Assembly (NCBI GenBank): GCA_903772945.1
Contig: CAICTM010000387.1
Coordinates: forward strand, 1 to 64,000
DNA length: 64,000 bases
Source: Seminavis robusta
Lineage: Eukaryota; Bacillariophyta; Bacillariophyceae; Naviculales; Naviculaceae
Reading direction: 5' to 3'
In this document: positions 8,519 to 17,341 of the stretch, piece after piece
Position numbering within the stretch: position 1 is the stretch's first letter
How the letters are laid out: the number at the start of each line of letters is the position of its first letter
The notes under the pieces: model-generated
What the model was told of the DNA's origin: nothing
Seen by the model: only the letters and a program-made list of their open reading frames with translations
Databases searched by the model: none
Translations under genes and position numbers: made by a program

Positions 8519-11494
8519 ATGATGGAGTGGACTTTTGGAATCACCGACAGCGGCCCAAAGGCCTGGCGACAGCGAGAGCCTTTTTGGGAAGATGAGCAGT
8601 TGACGGCGACCAGCAAAAACACTTACCACCAAGTGATGCAAAAGCTGTGCGAGACGGCTCTTGCAAAAAGGCGAGAGGGCGGAGATTCTCTCATTAACAG
8701 TCATTTGTGGAAAATAGAAGTTGGCAGCCAACGTGAATGGATGAAGCCTCCCAAGCCGCATTACTTGGCTGCTATGGAAGGAATGTTGTCCGAGTCGGAC
8801 GCCTCGGATGATGAAGACGATGAAGAGGAAAACAATTACCGGGGAATTACCACCATCATGGCGAACGAAGAGATCCAGCGGCGGCGGCTGATCGATGAGG
8901 AAATTGGCGAAGAGCACTGCTATCTTTCATCCAATTCTAGGTTGTCCAACAGATTTCTGCAAAAAGGGCTCATCATTAAGGTAACCTACGACTTTGGACA
9001 TACCACCACCATCTACCTCAAGGTGCTCTCTGTGCTTCCCAAAGTAGTCAATAATCTCTTGAAGCACTTTGATGCCGAGAAGGATGCCCAAGGGCAGCTC
9101 AAGGACTTGCAAAAAGTCCCAGCTCACAAATGGCCCAAGGACCAACAGATAGATGCCTTCTTTCCAAACTATTCAAAAGCATTCCTGGGCGAGTATCAGC
9201 CGCTTTTTTTGAGACCAAACGGTAATGCAGACGGCCAGTGCCGAGCACAGAGGCTTATTGGAAGCGCCAGTCTCGGATTGTCCGCCAAAATTCGATCGGA
9301 AAAGGATGTCATCTTTGCCAACATGGAAGATGCAACATGTTCCAATGATTTAATGTTTGCTCCTATGCATTTCAGAGACATGAATGAGTTCATGGTGGTT
9401 GCCGAACAATCCTGGACGCCCCGTGATCCTGATAATGATCCAGACAATCTCAAACGTTATCGGTACAATGGCGTTTCACGCTACCTCCTGCCCAAGACTT
9501 CTGACGCGGATGAAGCGGAAGAGGCGCTAAAACCACCTGAAGACGACGATAACGAATGGGCCGCACACGCATCCAAACGCCTCCTGTATCGGCTTTCCAA
9601 TGGTGAAAAACAAGAGGACAAGACTAGTAAGTTTGACTTTGTCGAGGCCTTCCCCAAAACCGCTGCACAGTTTGCAAGTGGCAAATTCCGCTGGATACAA
9701 TACAAGAAGGGTATTTTGCGGGTGCTGGTAGGAAGAGGCACCGGAGAGTTCTTTCGTGACTATATATCCGGTCAGGTACTGAGGAAGTGGACTCAAGACT
9801 TTGCCAGTTTTCATGAGTTGCTTTGTGCTGTTGAGGCAAGTTGGATCTATTGCAAACAACCTCTCACTTCCAGCATCGAGCTGGCCTACTTCGACGCGGA
9901 CCTTGGGCCTTCGAATCCAGGACCGAAGGAACCTCCGAGTTATGGCAAAACTAAGGACACAGTGCCCATTTGCCGTCGCCGCGACAGGAAGCAACTGGTG
10001 ACAGCAATGGCTGTTGTAGAAGAAGCTGGTGGCATGGCCGTCTTGTACGCAGGAACCCACGACGGTACACTCACAAAGTGGTCGTTGGAGAACAACACGA
10101 TTATCTGGATCAAGTCAATCTACCAGCAGGACGCAGAAGATGACGACGACGGCACTGACGTGACTTATGGCATCAAATCAACCTTTGGTGTTGCTGGAAT
10201 CGCGGTCCGATGGGATGAGCGCAGGAGCAGGCATCGCATCTACACGTGGACCCACGCCCACGAGGGATACCCCTCCGAAGACTATGCCGACCGTGAGCCG
10301 TCAAGAGTCAAATGCTGGCGAGGCGATGATGCAAGCTTCATTCAAGAATATGTGTGTGACGTCGGAGATGACGACGAAGGCAATGCGGCCAATCCGTCGA
10401 TTGCCACAGTTGTGTTCTGTCGCCTTTGGATCAAGAATCAGTGGCGGCACTCGATGGTCGTTGGCCTCCATTGCATTTGCGATCGTGTCCTGGAGTATGA
10501 CGAAGACTGTAGCGACTTTGATCTGGAGGCGGCATCTGAGATCGGAGAAGGAAACATTCTGCCCTTCTATGAATTTAGAAACAATCATGCCATGGAATCT
10601 TGGAGAGGACATTTTGGCATTATCCGAGCGATGGCTGTCGTCCCTGACAAGTACCTGCTTAGTTACTCGATGCGACCGGGCCATGGGTTGCCAGACGCCA
10701 TGATTTTGTGGGACCTCCAAGACCCCGGGGTTCCCCTACGCCGCCACGACTTTTGGAATCCGAGGCGCAGCTTGTTTAAACAAAACCAAACACGTCTTCA
10801 CGAGGTCTGTGGAATTAGTGTTTCTGGGACTGATGTTCTACTCTGCTGTGAGTACGGAGATCGTCTCTCTGTTTTCACAGTCGAAGACGAAGACGGAGAC
10901 CCATGCATTGAGCTTCACGGCTACGCCAATATTGGCAACCGCCACTCTGAGAGTGACTTTCATGGTCGCATGGCAATGTCTGGGAAGCATGCAGTCATTG
11001 CCAATGAAGGTAGCGTCGAAGCTTGGCTTTTTCAAATTGAAGGAAACTCAAAACATGAGAAGCTAGACAAGAGAGAAGGCAACCGCCGCAACTTTCAATT
11101 CAGCGGATGCGAAGAGGACGTGGATGAAGAGGGCACGAATCATACGTTTTCGGGAAGACATTTGGCAATTGGAAAGGTCTCGTTCCTAAAGTTTGGAGGG
11201 GAAGCCCCGAAGAGGAAGAAGCAGAAGTTATTCGGAATGAATTCCCACAACATGAGCGACTTCCTGAGTACCGCTAGCGAACATTTGGGGAGTGGTGGGC
11301 CAATAGCACTTGCCATTCATGGCAAGTGGCTCGTGGCAGGCTTCATCAACGGAACAATTGCTAGGTCGCCCCTTCTTCCGATTCCTTTCGCCAAGGAAGA
11401 GGAAGGTTCCATGCATGCCAATGAACTTGCGTGTTGTTCTTCCCTGCCAAGCGACGAGTGGCACCATCCAGTTCTGGCATGCGAGGAGGATTGA
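8519..11494 (+). CDS. Large acidic WD40-like protein
   Basis: A single open frame of 991 residues starting at tandem ATGs. The C-terminal half has beta-propeller-like segments: VTAMAVVEEAGG..YAGTHDGTLTKWSL (about 490-530), GHFGIIRAMAVVPDKYLLSY..ILWDL (about 695-731), VCGISVSGTDVLLCCEYGDR (about 764-785) and IALAIHGKWLVAGFINGTI (about 928-947). These resemble degenerate WD40 repeats. Residues 157-175 (YDFGHTTTIYLKVLSVL) look like the YDFGD..W.H segment of the plasmid pRiA4b ORF-3 fold, a weak match. Acidic patches occur near 95-105 and 540-550. No signal peptide, no membrane helix and no intron were seen. A cytoplasmic or nuclear scaffold role is a guess; the exact family is not recognised. 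Confidence 0.8.
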   Translation: MMEWTFGITDSGPKAWRQREPFWEDEQLTATSKNTYHQVMQKLCETALAKRREGGDSLINSHLWKIEVGSQREWMKPPKPHYLAAMEGMLSESDASDDEDDEEENNYRGITTIMANEEIQRRRLIDEEIGEEHCYLSSNSRLSNRFLQKGLIIKVTYDFGHTTTIYLKVLSVLPKVVNNLLKHFDAEKDAQGQLKDLQKVPAHKWPKDQQIDAFFPNYSKAFLGEYQPLFLRPNGNADGQCRAQRLIGSASLGLSAKIRSEKDVIFANMEDATCSNDLMFAPMHFRDMNEFMVVAEQSWTPRDPDNDPDNLKRYRYNGVSRYLLPKTSDADEAEEALKPPEDDDNEWAAHASKRLLYRLSNGEKQEDKTSKFDFVEAFPKTAAQFASGKFRWIQYKKGILRVLVGRGTGEFFRDYISGQVLRKWTQDFASFHELLCAVEASWIYCKQPLTSSIELAYFDADLGPSNPGPKEPPSYGKTKDTVPICRRRDRKQLVTAMAVVEEAGGMAVLYAGTHDGTLTKWSLENNTIIWIKSIYQQDAEDDDDGTDVTYGIKSTFGVAGIAVRWDERRSRHRIYTWTHAHEGYPSEDYADREPSRVKCWRGDDASFIQEYVCDVGDDDEGNAANPSIATVVFCRLWIKNQWRHSMVVGLHCICDRVLEYDEDCSDFDLEAASEIGEGNILPFYEFRNNHAMESWRGHFGIIRAMAVVPDKYLLSYSMRPGHGLPDAMILWDLQDPGVPLRRHDFWNPRRSLFKQNQTRLHEVCGISVSGTDVLLCCEYGDRLSVFTVEDEDGDPCIELHGYANIGNRHSESDFHGRMAMSGKHAVIANEGSVEAWLFQIEGNSKHEKLDKREGNRRNFQFSGCEEDVDEEGTNHTFSGRHLAIGKVSFLKFGGEAPKRKKQKLFGMNSHNMSDFLSTASEHLGSGGPIALAIHGKWLVAGFINGTIARSPLLPIPFAKEEEGSMHANELACCSSLPSDEWHHPVLACEED

Positions 11495-11939
11495 AAACGG
11501 CAGTGAACAGAGAGACGACGAGGGATTATAGAGGACGACAAGAAAGCTCAAGAAAGTATTGAACACGGAGCTATACTGATATGGAATATCAATCCTAATT
11601 TCCTAGTTTCTGCTTTAGAGCTGAGGCTGTTCCTTGTTGCGAGACAGCTTCTGGTTCTGCAAAGTACGAGTCTCTGGTACATGCTATCACATCGGAGATT
11701 TGGCCGCTGGGGTCTTTACGGCTTCTAAAGTACGTTCGTTGAAGGCAATAGGTTTACATTATCCCATCATACTGATTCACCGCTTCCATTGCATTGGCTG
11801 CATCTCAATGCACGCGTATGGTCTCACAAGCAACAAAACTGCATCGGTAGCTCCAGCTTTGGCACTCTCGATATGACAACTTTGATTGTGCTAATGACAA
11901 AGTGGAAACCTACTTCTGTATTACTATCAGATGATCAAA
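11495..11939. other. Intergenic, no gene seen
   Basis: Short stretch between the WD40-like gene and the second VWD fragment; no supported feature. Confidence 0.5.
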
Positions 11940-12430
11940 AGCCCCAGCTTCATCAAGCTCCAAGTCACGTAGCCATGGCATCATAAGCACAAAGTTCTTT
12001 CAAATCTCCCCAGTGTTCACATGCCCTCTTGGCAGCATCCCAGGCAATGGATTCACAAAACCGGTGGCAAGAAGCTTCCTTCTTGCCTGGGGCTAGTAGT
12101 AGCATGGTGCATAAACAGGGTGCTGGGGGTTTCAATTTGTCTGGAGGAGCTTGGGCTCATCAGTCTCAAGGATTTGCCACTCATTTCTAAAGGCATCAGA
12201 ATCTGCCATGACAGTTCCATTGAGGAAAGCCAGCCACTTGCCCGTTCCAAACTCTCCCAAAAGACCTCTGCTGCACCATACTCTTCAAAGCTAGCACCCA
12301 CAGTCTTGACACTGACAAGGTCCTTGATGGATTGGACAACAATCTGCTTTCCCTCTCCCAGCTCAATAGTGAAATTATGTTACTTGGAATTGACCTTCTT
12401 GTGGCTAACAGGGTGGTACCGGTACATGTA
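11940..12430 (-). pseudogene. Second decayed 3' fragment of a VWD-domain gene
   Basis: Reverse-strand pieces in changing frames match the C-terminal half of the VWD protein at 30101-31787. They are TIELGEGKQIVVQSIKDLVS (intact: HLDGGEHIKISTKKELVS), VKTVGASFEEYGAAEVFWES, then DSDAF / EWQILETDEPKLLQTNWNP-like sequence, and a final DLELDEAGAF. Stops and frameshifts make it non-functional. It is better preserved than the fragment at 6330-6720 and its C-terminal ending is shared by all three copies. Confidence 0.72.
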
Positions 12431-12443
12431 CTTGTCAACCTGA

Positions 12444-12516
12444 TCGAATATCATTCGATTTGTAGTGATTGAATCGAATGATTCAACCATTCGATTTGAT
12501 TTGATTCGATTCATTC
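12444..12516. repeat. Cluster of ATTCGATT / TTCGATTC words
   Basis: Several overlapping copies of ATTCGATT and its complement, some facing each other, in 73 bp. The cluster lies about 190-250 bp upstream of the start of the small plastid-targeted gene at 12700. Similar runs lie near 17090, 29165, 32062 and 56572. Confidence 0.75.
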
Positions 12517-12699
12517 CCGTCAATAAGGCCAAAGCTAATTTTTGCGGCGATCCACTGACGATCCTTACTTCAACTCTCAAGCTCTCTTGGCCTCCTCCCG
12601 CTGTGAACGTACTGCAAGAGAGCTATGGCAGCTGTTGGTCGGTTGAACACCTCTCGATCCACATCGTCTTGTCCCAAATTACTCGAATACTAGTCCACC

Positions 12700-13402
12700 A
12701 TGAAGATCGCTGCCGCCTTTGTCTTGCTTGCCTCCACCGTTGCGGCCTTCGCGCCTGCTTCCATCGTTTCTCGATGTACGTCATACTTAGTGTTTAGGGT
12801 ATCTTCACTTGGTGAAACTCAATTGGATTCTGGACTTGGCTTGTTGGTTGTGGTTTGACACGTGATGGGCCAACACCAAATCCACTTGATACTGCACTGA
12901 TCCTCTTGCTTTCCTTATTGAATGTACCGTTTGTCTTACCTTCCTTTGCCTCTTTTTCCATACCACAGCCACTGCTCTTAGCATGGCCGATTACGATCTT
13001 GAATTCGGCAAGAGTAACGACTACGTTCCTCAGTCTTTCGCCGACGGTGGACAGGGACAATTCGGTGCCGTCTCTCCCAACAACTGGCGAGTCCCAGGAA
13101 CCTCCCCTGTTGGCCAAGCCTCATATCCAGGTGCTGCCGATGGCGGCGATGAGCCATGGTTCGCCGAGGCCGTCTCCACAGTCTCTCTGGACTTGGCCAA
13201 GGCCGAGGAGACCCTCAAGGCATTCACCAAGGAAGCCGCCACATTCAAGATTGAGGCATTCGCCGAGGCAAACGGAATCAAGGACTCCTCCGACGCACTT
13301 GACAAGTTGGTTGGAAGCATGGGATACGACTCCTTCCTTGAAGCTTCTCCAAAACAACTCGCAAAAGCTTGGGACAAGATCACCGGAAAGAAGGATGATT
13401 AA
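12700..13402 (+). CDS. Small plastid-targeted protein of unknown function
   Basis: Two exons, 12700-12775 and 12969-13402, joined across a GT-AG intron of 193 bp with phase kept; 169 residues. The N-terminus is a signal peptide (MKIAAAFVLLASTVAAFAPA) ending in AAFAP, the diatom plastid-import motif, then a Ser/Arg-rich stretch. The mature part begins about residue 30 (SMADYDLEFGKSNDYVPQS) and has a Gly/Pro-rich segment (FGAVSPNNWRVPGTSP) followed by a helical Ala/Lys-rich region (about 80-165). The pattern suggests a small stromal or photosystem-associated protein, but I cannot name the subunit. The ATG at 12983 inside exon 2 would lose the targeting sequence, so the upstream exon is preferred. 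Confidence 0.82.
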
Positions 13403-14282
13403 ACAAGCAGCTAGGTATATATTCGCCAATATCCCAGGCGTGAGGTATAGATTTTGGAGATAAGCTTCGGCTTTTTGACCAGAAATAGAGCTTGGTTTTC
13501 CCCAGCAACCTCTGCTCTTCCTTTTGATTGCTACTACATTCAAGTAGACTATGTAAATGCACTGTCACTCCAGTCGTAGTAGTAGCTATCAAGTAGTCGG
13601 GAGCTGTGGGATGGGCCTTGCAGCAGTGGTTTGGTGCCTTCCTCCTCCCGTCAGGGCCAAAGTGCAAGCCCATGTGAAACCTACCATATTGGTGGTACTA
13701 TGGATAGATGGGGGCGGTGGGTTCTCTTCAGCTGCGAATCTGGTGCCTTTCGCTCTGCCAACTTGCTCGGTTGGCTATCGACTCACAGAATGGAAACTGC
13801 GGCAGGCCCAGGCTCCAGTGGTGCGTTGCTGTTCGTTCTTCGGGCACTGATGAAGAAGAACTAGCATGCGATTCCATGGAGCAAAGAAACACGGTAGTAG
13901 TCCGGTTGTTCCTTGCCTTCTACCTACTGGTAGCTACTACTTGTACATGTAGCTAGCAGCAGCTGGGCCTGCTACCGTAGCTAGCTAGAGGATGGCTATT
14001 TTGAGACAACAGTTGGGCCCCAATCCAGTGGGGTGCCAGCGTGCCAGCTTCGTCGCAAAGGTAAGTGCCGTTCTTTAATTAAGTCTTCATGGAAGAAATA
14101 TGAGGGGCCCAAAGAAAGATTTAACTTTCAAACGTTCTTCGAGTCGTGCACCCAATTGTGAGCATTGACGGAACACGAAGACAACCATGCCATCTCGCCA
14201 TAATGTCAGAAGAAGTAAAAAAAAGTTGCCCCCAGCCCCCAGAAAGGCTCCACGGCGTACATGCTCACGAAGCTGAAAAACC
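13403..14282. other. Intergenic, no gene seen
   Basis: Contains CTAGCTAG words near 13950-13990. Short open frames here lack codon or family support. Confidence 0.5.
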
Positions 14283-15179
14283 ATGAACCACACCACCAGC
14301 CTTCCGATCATAGAAGACGAAGCCACAGCCAGGCGCAAGTTGGAAGAAGCTCATTTTGATCCAGATGACGCAGTTTCTGCGGCGAACCCACCGTTTGAAC
14401 CAAAAGGAATCTCCTCTTGGACCCTCATCACCCCCATGACTCATTTTTGCTATTACGGAGATCTGCCCATGTGTCGATACCTTCTCAGTCGCGGTGGGTT
14501 GACCACAAGGTCGGGCCGAGAGTTTTGGTTTCCAATGTACGCAGCCGCCTTTCGTGGAAACTTGGATGTCTGCAAGTGGCTGTTTGAAAATGGAGCCCAA
14601 GAAGAAGTCCGAACGGCGAACTCGGACGGGCACAGCCCCTTGAGTGTTTGCTGGGGGACGCGCAACAAAGAGCGCATCGCGATGCGTAACTGGCTCCTAA
14701 TGAATGGAGCCATTCAAGATGAGGATGGCAACATCCATGAAACGACCCTCCGTAGCCTTCGTCCACGATACAAAAAAGCAAAACGGAGAGGATCAACAAC
14801 ATGTAAAGAAGGGAAATGGGTATACGACCACCCGCATGTTTTATCTTGGTCACAGGATGTACTGAAATCTCGGTCCAACTTTCAACTGTTCCTCTTGGGG
14901 ACGTATGACAAAAACAGATCCGCCTCTGCCCTCACTGCTCAAACTGAGTTATCACCTGTTCAGCGCATCGGTGGCTGCCAAGGTGTCTTGAAATGCATAG
15001 CCGAGTTTGTGGGAGTGGTTTGCAGTTCCAACGATCTTAAAATTCACCGCAGGCTTGTGGAGCTGTTGCCTCTCATTATGGACAAGAACAACTATCCAAG
15101 TCGAGACTGTTTCTTGGCAAGTGACAGCGAGAGCGACTCAGATGAATCAGATGAATCAGATGATGATGAAAGTAACTGA
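14283..15179 (+). CDS. Ankyrin-repeat protein
   Basis: 298 residues in one exon. Residues about 53-125 carry ankyrin-like repeats: FCYYGDLPMCRYLLSRGG, then FPMYAAAFRGNLDVCKWLFE, NGAQEEVRTANSDGHSPL, and a further RNWLLMNGA helix pair. The middle (about 160-265) is basic then hydrophobic with no recognised domain. The C-terminus is an acidic Ser/Asp/Glu tail (SDSESDSDESDESDDDES). This architecture is common in diatom ankyrin families, which mediate protein-protein contacts; the partner is unknown. No signal peptide was seen. Confidence 0.82.
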   Translation: MNHTTSLPIIEDEATARRKLEEAHFDPDDAVSAANPPFEPKGISSWTLITPMTHFCYYGDLPMCRYLLSRGGLTTRSGREFWFPMYAAAFRGNLDVCKWLFENGAQEEVRTANSDGHSPLSVCWGTRNKERIAMRNWLLMNGAIQDEDGNIHETTLRSLRPRYKKAKRRGSTTCKEGKWVYDHPHVLSWSQDVLKSRSNFQLFLLGTYDKNRSASALTAQTELSPVQRIGGCQGVLKCIAEFVGVVCSSNDLKIHRRLVELLPLIMDKNNYPSRDCFLASDSESDSDESDESDDDESN

Positions 15180-15521
15180 ATCCTAGATGGCTGGTAACTC
15201 GGAAAGCGAACATCACAACAGGTTACTACAATCAACGCAAACAGAGAAAACCAGAAAGAACGAGTGCCAAAAAGAGGACCTTTGTCCCCGACTTCCCTAT
15301 CTTTTCAATTTGCCATTGGGCGGGCTGGTGGGATATTTTGCGCTTTCCCCTTGGAAGCGGATACTGGTGTCTTGGTCTTCTTTATAAAACTACTAGGGTT
15401 TCTTTTGGGCTTCCGAACTTCCATGTGGCACAGCAACACCTCTCGCGATGTCATTGTTGGCGGGGGGTCTATCGGTAGCTAGCTAGTGGAGTGGGGCATG
15501 TTATCTACTTCTCGTTTGGCG

Positions 15522-15950
15522 CAGCAACATCTTTCTTTGGTCCTTCCGGTTGTGGTCGGCTTCTTTGAGCGCTACCTGTAGGTACTATCCACAACAGATT
15601 GCGCATTGCATTGTGTGCCAGTATTGGTGTTTCAACAGCTCTAACTGCATTGTGCCATTGCGAAAAGCCTTTTTTCCGCGAACTGAACTCACCATCTTTC
15701 TCTCATCTTCTGAGTCAAAAAAATGCTCAGCAACATCTTTCTTGGGGTTCCCATGAAAGATCCACCGCTGGCATCTTTGTGACACAGTACAGTACCGGTG
15801 CTGCACAGAGCAAAGCCTAGCTGCACTCCCATAGTGCTGTTAGGCACAGCAACATCTTTCTTGAGCCCTGTGCAGTAAACATCCACCGTTGGCATCTTTG
15901 GATGCTGCACAGAGCAAAGCCCAACTACACTCCCATAATCGTGTTGTTTG
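15522..15950 (+). repeat. Diverged direct repeats around CAGCAACATCTTTCTT
   Basis: CAGCAACATCTTTCTT occurs at 15522, 15728 and 15847. The last two begin a tandem duplication with a period of 119 bp (15728-15846 and 15847-about 15950) that also shares GATCCACCG/ACATCCACCG, TTGGCATCTTTG and TGCTGCACAGAGCAAAGCC. The second copy runs up to the start of the SMI1/KNR4 gene and probably contributes to its 5' untranslated region. Confidence 0.8.
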
Positions 15951-15996
15951 GTCCATAATAACATCTATTGAGTTTCAAAGGGCCCAATTCTTCATC

Positions 15997-16899
15997 ATGC
16001 CAGACAGAGAGGCACGTACCTACCAAGAAATCGCATTGAAGCCCGAGGTCGTGCAACGGGGTATTGACCTGGTGGCACCTTTGGCTCGGATCCTATTGCG
16101 GCGTGCCAAGACCGTCAAAGGGTTTCATGGTCGCACCACGGATGCCGAGTGGGATTCCTTTGAGAAGGAATTCAACATTACCATTCCAGGGGACTATAAG
16201 CTCTTGACCAACACTGTTGGATCTACCGGTCTGTGGTTCAATGGGTTTTGCAAGTTGACAACCCCCAAAGCGATGGGCGAGAAAATCAAGGAATTGCAAG
16301 AGAGGTACCCAGATTTCCAGTTGGATGAGATGAAGGATGCGTATGTCGACGTGGGAATATGGCCGGGACAACCTGCGTTTCATCTGGAGTGGGGACGTGA
16401 CGTTGGAGGGACTGCCATGTCACATTTTTGGTGCTGTGCCAAATCCAAAGATGGTAGTGTTTGGCCAGTGGTGCAAATGCAGCTGGAGGCACCCCTCGAG
16501 CATAATGGAGGAATTCACCCTTGTACCGCCACAGAAGCTCTGTACAGGGATGTTGTTGACAAGAATGGCATGGCAGAGTATGAAGTCGATTCTGACGAGG
16601 AGGAGGAAGGCGAAAAAGACGAGGACGAAAACAACTTGAAGTACCCATTTGAAGGTCTTATGATTAAGAAGCGTAATGTTTATTGGTTTGATCGCAATCT
16701 GGAAGGAGGAAAAGTGAACGTCGAAGCGAGCGATCTTGGTGACATTGGCGAGGTGGATTCGGAGCAGGACAAGAAAGACATGGCAATGTTGGATGATGTT
16801 TCTGATTTTAAAATCATCGAAGATGTGACGGAGAAGTGCACAATCATGGCACCTTTGACTGTGGAGCCAACCAAGAAGAAGCGGAAGAAAAAAAATTAA
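15997..16899 (+). CDS. SMI1/KNR4 (SUKH)-domain protein
   Basis: 300 residues from the ATG at 15997. The frame is open further upstream, but that part is translated repeat. Residues about 45-170 fit the SMI1/KNR4 fold: DAEWDSFEKEFNITIPGDYK is the typical 'W..E..LG..LP.DY' opening, followed by NTVGSTGLWFNGFCKL and later a Trp-rich region. In yeast KNR4 this domain links cell-wall signalling and scaffolding; in bacteria SUKH proteins are often immunity proteins. The C-terminal part is acidic (EEEEGEKDEDENN) and ends in a basic PTKKKRKKKN, a likely nuclear localisation signal. The role in this organism is unknown. Confidence 0.8.
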   Translation: MPDREARTYQEIALKPEVVQRGIDLVAPLARILLRRAKTVKGFHGRTTDAEWDSFEKEFNITIPGDYKLLTNTVGSTGLWFNGFCKLTTPKAMGEKIKELQERYPDFQLDEMKDAYVDVGIWPGQPAFHLEWGRDVGGTAMSHFWCCAKSKDGSVWPVVQMQLEAPLEHNGGIHPCTATEALYRDVVDKNGMAEYEVDSDEEEEGEKDEDENNLKYPFEGLMIKKRNVYWFDRNLEGGKVNVEASDLGDIGEVDSEQDKKDMAMLDDVSDFKIIEDVTEKCTIMAPLTVEPTKKKRKKKN

Positions 16900-17341
16900 G
16901 AATGACAACAATAGGGTCGGTCTACCGTACCGGTACGACAATACCGTTATCAACGACTCCTGGTGCGGCCAAAGGGGCCACCAGATTCATTAGTAATTCT
17001 GTGTAGAAGCCAATGAGAAGTCTACTGGTAGCTGGCTACTCTGTACTGTTTTATTCCCCTTGAATGCATTGTTTTGATACTTGTTTTGAATTGAATCGAA
17101 TCCAAGCCACCTACTCTAGAGTAGACTCTAGACCCCCACCATAATCAATGGGATGGTGAAAGCCACAACGGAGACAATTGTACTGGTATTGGGTTCTTTG
17201 TGTTTTGACAGCTCTGCCTGTTGCTTTCGTTTTCAGACTTTCGGCGAAGTGTGCGTGATGAAACGTACACCAACATGACGACGACACAAGAACACTTTCC
17301 TCTCATTTTTTGTTTGCTGTGTTGAGCGGAAGAGACAGAAG
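16900..17341. other. Intergenic; promoter side of the PLP enzyme gene
   Basis: Holds TACCGTACCGGTACGACA near 16922 and a GAATTGAATCGAATCC run near 17090, about 250 bp upstream of the next ATG. No gene. Confidence 0.5.
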
